Source: Nocardia suismassiliense (lineage in GTDB: Bacteria > Actinomycetota > Actinomycetes > Mycobacteriales > Mycobacteriaceae). Taken from it: a stretch of 64,000 nucleotides of DNA. A program made the translations under genes and the position numbers. This document shows positions 58,604 to 64,000 of the stretch, piece after piece. The first letter of the stretch is position 1. Each line of letters begins with the position of its first letter. The notes below the pieces were generated by a model that was not told where the DNA came from, did no database searches, and saw nothing but the letters and a program-made list of their open reading frames with translations. The stretch is taken from NCBI RefSeq assembly GCF_900269665.1, contig NZ_LT985361.1, positions 5,250,162 to 5,314,161 on the forward strand, written 5' to 3'.

Positions 58604-59706
58604 GCACCGAACGGCTGTCCATCGCCTTGCTGGCCTCGAATCGGCATCCGATCCGGCAACCGTTCGCCGGCGGGCTCGAGGCCCACGTGTGGCATCTGGC
58701 GCGTGCGCTGCAGTCGCGCGGTCACCGCGTGACGCTGTTCGCGGCCGACGGCAGCGACTCGGACGCGGCGGACGCGATACTGCGAGTGCGTGCCTTCAGC
58801 CCGAGCACCACGGCGAGCACCGATTCATCGATGCCACCACGCCAGTTCCTCGCCGACCATCATGCCTACCTGACGGTGATGACAGATCTCAGCGCGACCG
58901 CACCGACCTCGTTCGACGTCGTGCACAACCACAGCCTGCACTATTTGCCGGTCGCGATGGCTCCGGTCCTCGGCGTGCCGATGCTCACCACCCTGCACAC
59001 GCCTCCGACGCCCTGGCTGGAATCGGCGCTCGATGTCAGCAAAGGCATCGGTTCCGCTTTCGTCGCGGTCAGCAGGTATACCGCCCAGTCCTGGGACCAC
59101 GTGGTGCGCGGAGTCGACGTGGTGCCCAACGGGATCAACCTGTCCGCGTGGCCGGCGGGGCCGGGCGGGGCCGACCTGGTGTGGTTCGGCCGGCTCACTC
59201 CGGAGAAGGGCGCGCATCTGGCGATCGAGGCCGCGCGCCGCACCGGACGGCGGCTGCACCTCGCGGGGCCGGTCAGCGACGCGCAGTACTTCCGCGAGAG
59301 CATCGAGCCCCGGCTCGGCCGGGAGACGGTCTACCACGGGCATCTGGATCAGGCGGCGCTTGCACGTCTCGTCGGTTCGTGCGCGGCCGCGCTGGTCACT
59401 CCGCTGTGGGACGAGCCGTACGGGCTGGTCGTCGCCGAGGCGCTCGCCTGCGGCACCCCCGTCGCGGCGTTCGCGCGCGGCGGCATCCCGGAGATCGTGG
59501 ATTCGGACTGCGGCAGGCTCGTCACACCCGGTGACGTCGACGCGCTGGCCGACGGTGCGGCGCAGGCCGTCACGCTCTCCCGCACGCACGCCAGGGGTCG
59601 GGCCGAGACGTCCTGTGGTCTGGACGCGATGGTCGAGGCGTACCTGGAGCGCTATCACCAGCTCATCGCCACCTCGTCCACCGAAGCACACCGGGGCGCG
59701 GCATGA
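58600..59706 (+). CDS. Glycosyltransferase, GT4 family, second of four
   Basis: The 368-residue protein is a typical GT4: FAGGLEAHVWHLARALQSRGHRVTLFA at the start, FDVVHNHSLHYLP, GVDVVPNGINL, LVWFGRLTPEKGAHLAIEAAR, and PLWDEPYGLVVAEALACGTPVAAFARGGIPEIV, containing the EX7E-type donor site. It would transfer a sugar from a nucleotide sugar with retention. It overlaps genes on both sides. Confidence 0.9.
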   Translation: MSTERLSIALLASNRHPIRQPFAGGLEAHVWHLARALQSRGHRVTLFAADGSDSDAADAILRVRAFSPSTTASTDSSMPPRQFLADHHAYLTVMTDLSATAPTSFDVVHNHSLHYLPVAMAPVLGVPMLTTLHTPPTPWLESALDVSKGIGSAFVAVSRYTAQSWDHVVRGVDVVPNGINLSAWPAGPGGADLVWFGRLTPEKGAHLAIEAARRTGRRLHLAGPVSDAQYFRESIEPRLGRETVYHGHLDQAALARLVGSCAAALVTPLWDEPYGLVVAEALACGTPVAAFARGGIPEIVDSDCGRLVTPGDVDALADGAAQAVTLSRTHARGRAETSCGLDAMVEAYLERYHQLIATSSTEAHRGAA

Positions 59707-60704
59707 TCGGCTACTACATTCACCATCACGGTGCCGGGCATCTCATCCGCGCGCGGAGCATCTGCGCCGAACTCGACACTCCCGTCACCGCTTTGACGTC
59801 TTTACCGATCGAGGACGATTCCGCCTTCGATCGTGTCGTCACGCTGCCCGCGGACAACACGGCACCCGTCGTCACCGACGCAACCGCCTTCGGTGCGCTG
59901 CACTGGGTACCCAAAGCCGATGCGGGACTGCGTGATCGTATGGCCGAGATCGCGCAGTGGATTGCCATCGAGAAGCCCGACGCGCTCGTGGTCGACGTGT
60001 CGGTGGAGGTCGCGTTGCTCGCCAGATTGCACGGCGTCCCCGTGCTCACCATGGCACTACCGGGCACCCGCACCGATGCGCCGCACGAGCTGGTGCACCG
60101 GATCGCCGATGTTCTCATCGCCGCGTGGCCGCGCGCGGTGTACGAGCCGGGCTGGCTGCGGCCCTATGCGCACAAGACCCATTACATCGGTGGCATCAGC
60201 AGATTCGCGGGGCGGTCGCCGCTGCCCCGGCACGGCGGGGTTGGCCGGCCGACCGTGCTGGTGCTCGCCGGAGCGGGCGGGAGCTCGTTCACACCGGCGA
60301 TGATTCGCGAATGCGCCGAACGTCATCCGCAATACCGTTGGCGGACAGCCGGTATCGACGACTGGGTCGATGATCTCTGGCCGCGGCTGTGTGCCGCGGA
60401 TGTCGTCGTCTCGCATGCCGGGCAGGGCACTGTCGCCGATATCGCCGCCGCCGGTAAATCCGCGATTTTGATTCCGGCGGAGCGTCCGTTCGGTGAACAG
60501 CACGACACCGCAACTGCTCTCGCCGAGGCGGGGATGGCGGTCGCCGTCGACTGCTGCCCGGCGGTCGAGGAGTGGCCCGGGTTGATCGAAGCGGCCCGGC
60601 GCCTCGACACCGGACAGTGGCGGCGGTGGGACACCCGCGGTGCTGCGGGTCGCGCCGCCGCCGTGATCGGCCGGATCGCTACCGGCAGCAGGTCTGCGGC
60701 GTGA
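59703..60704 (+). CDS. MurG-like glycosyltransferase, third of four
   Basis: The 333-residue protein opens with IGYYIHHHGAGHLIRARSIC, the glycine/His-rich acceptor loop of MurG-like enzymes, and ends with VVVSHAGQGTVADIAAAGKSAILIPAERPFGEQHDTATAL, the matching nucleotide-sugar site. It starts within the preceding stop (ATGA). MurG itself is a housekeeping gene, so this is a specialised relative with an unknown acceptor. Confidence 0.8.
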   Translation: MIGYYIHHHGAGHLIRARSICAELDTPVTALTSLPIEDDSAFDRVVTLPADNTAPVVTDATAFGALHWVPKADAGLRDRMAEIAQWIAIEKPDALVVDVSVEVALLARLHGVPVLTMALPGTRTDAPHELVHRIADVLIAAWPRAVYEPGWLRPYAHKTHYIGGISRFAGRSPLPRHGGVGRPTVLVLAGAGGSSFTPAMIRECAERHPQYRWRTAGIDDWVDDLWPRLCAADVVVSHAGQGTVADIAAAGKSAILIPAERPFGEQHDTATALAEAGMAVAVDCCPAVEEWPGLIEAARRLDTGQWRRWDTRGAAGRAAAVIGRIATGSRSAA

Positions 60705-61528
60705 GGACCGCCGTCATCACCCTGGCGGCCCGTCGAACGGCGCACCTGCGCAATCAGTTTCGTGGTCTGGCGATGAGTTCGCGGATGCCGGACGAACACG
60801 TCGTGGTGGCCATGGGCGATCCGGAGATCATGGCGCTGGCCGAACAGCAACGCGCGCACGGCGTCTGGATGGACGTGCACGACGCACAGTTGCCGTTGGC
60901 CGCCGCCCGCAATCTCGGTGCCAGGACCGCGATCACCCGTGGTGCCGAACTTCTCGTGTTTCTCGACGTGGACTGCATTCCCGATCCGGGGCTGATCGAG
61001 CGGTACCAGAGCCTGGCCGCCGCCGAGCCCTTGCTGCTGTGCGGGCCGGTGACCTATCTGCCGCCCGCGCCGACCGGCGGATACGACCTGCCCACTCTGC
61101 ACCGGCACCGCGATCCGCATCCGGCACGGCCGGACCCGCCCGCGGGCACCTACTTCGACAGCAGCGACTTCGACCTGTTCTGGTCCCTGTCGTTCGCGCT
61201 CACCGCCGATACCTGGCGTCGCATCGGCGGCTTCTGCACGCGTTACCGCGGTTATGGTGGGGAAGACACCGACTTCGCGTACAAGGCTGCCGCCATCGGT
61301 GCCCGGCTGCGATGGGCCGGCGGTGCCGACGCCTACCATCAGTACCATCCGGTCTCGGATCCGCCGATCGAGCACCTCGACGATATTCTCAGTAATGCCA
61401 GGGTCTTTCACCGCCGTTGGGGACGGTGGCCGATGCTCGGGTGGCTCGAAAGCTTTGCCGCCTCGGGACACATCGCCTACGACCAGGCGACCCAGACGTG
61501 GAACTCACTGGTCTCATCCGCCGGCTAG
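60701..61528 (+). CDS. Glycosyltransferase, GT2/GT-A family, fourth of four
   Basis: The 275-residue protein has the GT-A layout: AARNLGARTAITRGAELLVFLDVDCIPD with the DxD metal site, then FDLFWSLSFALTADTWRRIGGF and YRGYGGEDTDFAYKAAAIG, with the ED acceptor motif of galactosyltransferase-like GT2 enzymes. GTG 60701 overlaps the upstream stop (GTGA). As the last gene of the four it may add the terminal sugar of a glycan or glycolipid (inference). Confidence 0.88.
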   Translation: MRTAVITLAARRTAHLRNQFRGLAMSSRMPDEHVVVAMGDPEIMALAEQQRAHGVWMDVHDAQLPLAAARNLGARTAITRGAELLVFLDVDCIPDPGLIERYQSLAAAEPLLLCGPVTYLPPAPTGGYDLPTLHRHRDPHPARPDPPAGTYFDSSDFDLFWSLSFALTADTWRRIGGFCTRYRGYGGEDTDFAYKAAAIGARLRWAGGADAYHQYHPVSDPPIEHLDDILSNARVFHRRWGRWPMLGWLESFAASGHIAYDQATQTWNSLVSSAG

Positions 61529-61557
61529 GCCTTGCGTCGACGTCCGGCCGGATGGGT

Positions 61558-62301
61558 TCAGTGCTCGCGCAGGAGCTGTCCGGCACCTTCGACACGGTCG
61601 TCGAAGCCGTGCTCGCGCAGCGCGTGCCACAGGGTGGCGGCGTTGATGGCGATGACCGGCTTGCCAAGTTCGTATTCGAGTTGCTCGGCCTGGGCGACGA
61701 AGGACAGGTTGGTGCCGACCTGAACGATGGCCTCGACGTCAGGCCCGTCGATCGACGCGACAGTCTCGCGTATTCGGTCGGCACCGACCCGGGCGATGTC
61801 CGGTGCTGTGGGACAACGCAGGCCGGTGATCGCGGCGACGTCGAAACCGGCCTCGGTGAAGAACCGGCCGACCTCGATGTCGGCGATCGGCTGGTAGGGC
61901 GAGAAGACCGCGATTCGATGGCAGCCCAGTGCGTGCAGGGCGGCCCGGCAGGAGCTCGCGCCGGTGGTCACGGGCAGTCCGGTGCGGTCACGCAGGCGCT
62001 GCTCGAAGGCGGCGTTGCCCGCGATGCCACCCCAGAACGTCTCGGCGGACATGCCCATGACCATTCGATCGGGTTCGGCGGTGAGCACATCACGGACCGC
62101 GGTATCGATGGAGGCGCGGATCTGTCCGAGCAGCGCTTGGAAGTCCTCGTCGTTGCCCATCACCGGGTTCGGGATGTACATCGATCCGGCGCGGTAGGCG
62201 ATGCCGGAGAGCCCGGCGCGCCAATAGTCGTGTTCGACAACGGTGTTCGTGCTCGGCACGATCACCCCGAAGACGGCGCGGGGGCCGACGGCATTGGTCA
62301 T
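61558..62301 (-). CDS. Maleate isomerase/Asp-Glu racemase-superfamily protein without the usual cysteines
   Basis: The 247-residue protein fits the maleate cis-trans isomerase branch: GVIVPSTNTVVEHDY, IAVFSPYQPIADIEVGRFF, and VGTNLSFVAQAEQLEYELGKPVIAIN plus ATLWHALR. Known isomerases use two Cys, one in each half. Here the first is Ser85 (MGMSAETFW) and the second is Gly196 (QVGTNL), so normal chemistry should not work. The substrate may differ, or the protein may act as a decarboxylase-like or hydrolytic enzyme. It shares a - strand orientation with the TetR gene 31 bases upstream. Confidence 0.75.
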   Translation of the reverse strand: MTNAVGPRAVFGVIVPSTNTVVEHDYWRAGLSGIAYRAGSMYIPNPVMGNDEDFQALLGQIRASIDTAVRDVLTAEPDRMVMGMSAETFWGGIAGNAAFEQRLRDRTGLPVTTGASSCRAALHALGCHRIAVFSPYQPIADIEVGRFFTEAGFDVAAITGLRCPTAPDIARVGADRIRETVASIDGPDVEAIVQVGTNLSFVAQAEQLEYELGKPVIAINAATLWHALREHGFDDRVEGAGQLLREH

Positions 62302-62332
62302 CTGCGTAATTCCTTGGCGTGCGGCGGTTTTG

Positions 62333-62902
62333 TCAGCGAATCGGGTCGGCGATCCGGGTCAGCACATCGTCGACGGCGCGGTGGGCGCGCTGCCGATCGG
62401 CGGTTCGGTCCAGCAGCAGCGCGTCCACGAGCAGCGGCGAGACGATCGCCGTGGCCGCCTCCTCGATGTCTACTTCGGAGTCGACGCCGAGTGCGCGGAT
62501 CGACCGGTGCACGGGGGCGAACAGGTCCAGCACATAACGCTGGCGCAGCGGCACACATTCTGGATCGGTGGACGAGGCGGTGACCAGCGCGCGTAGAAAT
62601 GCCGCAACGGGCTTGTCGCGCAGTCGATCACAGAGCAGGTCTACTTCCGCGTGCAGATCGGCCACCGGGTCGCCGGTCGGCTGCGCCGCCGCATGCGGGG
62701 CGACGGAGATGAGGGCGGCGAGGAAGTCCCTCGGGGTCGGCCAGTGCCGGTAGATGGTGGTGCGCGCCACGCCGGTGACGGTGTGCAGCCGCTGCGGCGT
62801 CAAGGCGGTCCCGCCCTCGGTCAGCAGCAGATCCAAGGCGGCGGTCAGCACGATCTCTTCGGTGTCGGCGGCGGGGCCCGCAGGGCGTCCTGGCTTGCTC
62901 AC
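62333..62902 (-). CDS. TetR-family regulator
   Basis: The 189-residue protein starts with a TetR helix-turn-helix: IVLTAALDLLLTEGGTALTPQRLHTVTGVARTTIYRHWPTPRDFLAALI. The C-terminal ligand domain is helical and diverged. GTG 62902 gives the start SKPGRPAGP, typical of this group. It is divergent from the cupin-like gene, with a dyad in between, and likely represses itself, that gene and perhaps the racemase-like gene. Confidence 0.88.
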   Translation of the reverse strand: MSKPGRPAGPAADTEEIVLTAALDLLLTEGGTALTPQRLHTVTGVARTTIYRHWPTPRDFLAALISVAPHAAAQPTGDPVADLHAEVDLLCDRLRDKPVAAFLRALVTASSTDPECVPLRQRYVLDLFAPVHRSIRALGVDSEVDIEEAATAIVSPLLVDALLLDRTADRQRAHRAVDDVLTRIADPIR

Positions 62903-62926
62903 GCAATAAACGATACATCTTGTTTT

Positions 62927-62940
62927 GCTTATTGATAAGC
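62927..62940. promoter_or_regulatory. Probable TetR operator dyad
   Basis: GCTTAT-TG-ATAAGC, with six-base perfect arms, lies in the AT-rich gap of 81 bases between the TetR gene and the divergent cupin-like gene. A TetR dimer is the natural ligand. Confidence 0.55.
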
Positions 62941-62983
62941 AGTACATTCTGTAGCGGAATTACCGCTCGCCCCAGGAGAACCC

Positions 62984-63731
62984 ATGCGTCCACATGTCGA
63001 ACTCATCGACGACCGCGATCTGATCCCGCACATCGCCGAGTTCCAGCACGCCACCGGCAGCGCCGAACAGCGCAACCTCAGCTATGACGAGGAGGATGGC
63101 TCCGCCTCACTGAAAGTCCGCTTCCTCAGCGACTGGTCCCGCCCCGCCGGGGTGCACAGCGCCGACACCGAGTGGTTCGTCCTGTCCGGTCAGGTGACCG
63201 TCGGCGACACCGAGCTGACGGCCGAAGGTTTCTGGTCGGCACCCAAAGGTGTTCTTACGCCGCCACTCTCCGTCGCCGCGGGCACCGAGATCCTGCTGTT
63301 CCGCGAAGGCGGCGACTGGGGCTTCGAACCGGCCGACACCGACCGCGACTTCGTCCGCGCAGACCAGAAATTCGTGGTCCTCGACACCGCCACAATGCCG
63401 TGGATCGACGTAAAAGACGGCAGCCCCATGCGTTTCGACCTGGGCGGCACACCCGTCCCAGGGCTCTACATCAAACTCCTGCACCGCGACGCGGAAACCG
63501 GCTTCTACACCCGCCTCATCAAGGCCAAGCCCGGCTGGCGCGAGGAACCGCTCGCCCATCACCCCTGCAGCGAAGAGGCCTACTGCCTAGCAGGCGGATT
63601 CGACTACAACTTCGGAAAAATGTGGCCCGGCACCTACTTCTGGCGCCCCGCCCTCATCCGCCACGGCGACTTCACCGCCGACGCGGAACAAGGCTGCACC
63701 TGGCTCGTCCGCTCCGACGCCGACCTGGTCT
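62984..63731 (+). CDS. Cupin-like (DUF4437-type) protein, C-terminus lost
   Basis: ATG 62984 follows CAGGAG. The first 249 codons read well: two beta-rich halves with cupin spacing, RPAGVHSADTEWFVLSGQVTVGD in the first and LAHHPCSEEAYCLAGGFDYNF in the second, each resembling the metal-binding half of a bicupin. The function is unknown; DUF4437-like proteins are sometimes called anti-sigma or quercetinase-like. Coding quality breaks down after DADLVSF at about 63731, where the low-complexity sequence begins, so the true C-terminus is not in this sequence. Confidence 0.55.
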
Positions 63732-64000
63732 CCTTTTCCCCCTCCCCCCCCCCCCTCTCCCTCCCCCTCCCCCCCCCCCCCTTCTTCCCCTCCCCTTTCT
63801 CTTCTCCCCCTCTCCTCTCCCCCTCGCCCTTCCTCTCTCTCTTCTTCCGTCTTCTTCTTGCCCCCCCCCACCCCCCTCCCCCCCCCACCCCCCCGCCCCC
63901 CCCTTCCCCTTCTCCCCTCTGTTCTGATACCCCGACCCCCCCCACTCCCGACTCACTCACTCGCAGTGTTGTCTCCTGCCGCAATCCGTCCCCTCTCGTC
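63732..64000. other. Pyrimidine-rich low-complexity end, probable sequencing/assembly artefact
   Basis: From about 63732 the sequence turns into runs of C and T (CCCTCCCCC-like tracts) almost without purines, in the middle of a coding gene, until about 63945. Base use is unlike the ~67% GC, mixed-strand coding DNA before it. This fits low-quality read ends at a contig edge and not biology. Confidence 0.75.

Noticed and set aside
63587..63984. Glycine/arginine/glutamate-rich - strand frames at the window end.
   Set aside because: They are translations of the low-complexity artefact.
1..64000. tRNA, rRNA, CRISPR arrays, insertion sequences, attachment sites.
   Set aside because: None could be recognised by reading; no transposase or integrase motifs or repeated spacers were found.

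Overview
The window is high-GC actinobacterial DNA. A long secreted cutinase-like protein, a mycobacterial-type CsbD/microaggregate protein, F420-dependent LLM and WYL proteins, furA-katG and ANTAR regulators point to a mycolic-acid actinomycete, most likely Nocardia (inference from gene content). No rRNA, tRNA, CRISPR array or insertion sequence was seen. The left 37 kb is one dense accessory block that looks like a specialised-metabolite gene cluster; the right 26 kb is ordinary chromosomal content with a glycosyltransferase operon. The last ~270 bases are pyrimidine-rich low-complexity sequence that looks like a contig-end artefact.

Cluster layout. (A) + strand, 1-8948: end of a probable methyltransferase, arginase-family amidinohydrolase, MppP/RohP-like PLP-dependent arginine oxidase/hydroxylase, ATP-grasp ligase, IucB/MbtK-type acyltransferase, P450, D-2-hydroxyacid-dehydrogenase-like reductase, MFS exporter and second P450, nearly all with overlapping start and stop codons. 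(B) - strand, 18453-8968: NTF2-like protein, flavin-dependent halogenase, TTC38-like TPR protein, Fe(II)/2-oxoglutarate oxygenase and a complete five-gene oligopeptide-type ABC transporter. (C) + strand, 18735-21495: a PanC-type amide synthetase, an NRDE/TANGO2-like protein and a P1-family (NylC/DmpA-like) peptidase. (D) - strand, 36915-21512: a single-module, fully reducing iterative type I PKS (KS-AT-DH-cMT-psiKR-ER-KR-ACP-TE), second halogenase, FATP-type acyl-CoA ligase, alpha/beta hydrolase, hotdog thioesterase, CPA2 antiporter and LuxR-type regulator.

Working model (inference). Block D makes a methyl-branched, possibly chlorinated acyl chain that the ligase activates as a CoA ester. Block A converts arginine, through the 2-keto or 4-hydroxy-2-keto acid, amidine removal and reduction, into an amino-acid-like head group. 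The GNAT, ATP-grasp and PanC-like enzymes would form amide bonds. P450s, the 2OG oxygenase and halogenases decorate the product, and MFS, ABC and antiporter proteins move it or protect the cell. I do not recognise this combination as a known pathway.

Right part. 37.6-40.8 kb: an XRE-type regulator, two tiny overlapping reading frames, an ImmA/IrrE metallopeptidase and a MAB_1171c-type membrane protein. 40.8-50.7 kb: cutinase-like protein, APH-like kinase, LLM oxidoreductase, WYL regulator with divergent VOC protein, acyl-CoA dehydrogenase, carboxylate-amine ligase, a CsbD-like protein with a 36-bp perfect palindrome terminator, and several small proteins. 50.8-53.6 kb: furA-katG from an apparently leaderless promoter, closed by a strong terminator. 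53.7-57.2 kb: a phosphoribosyltransferase-fold protein and three GAF/ANTAR proteins. 57.5-61.5 kb: four overlapping glycosyltransferase genes. 61.5-63.7 kb: a maleate-isomerase-family protein lacking both usual cysteines, a TetR regulator and a divergent cupin-like gene that runs into the artefact.
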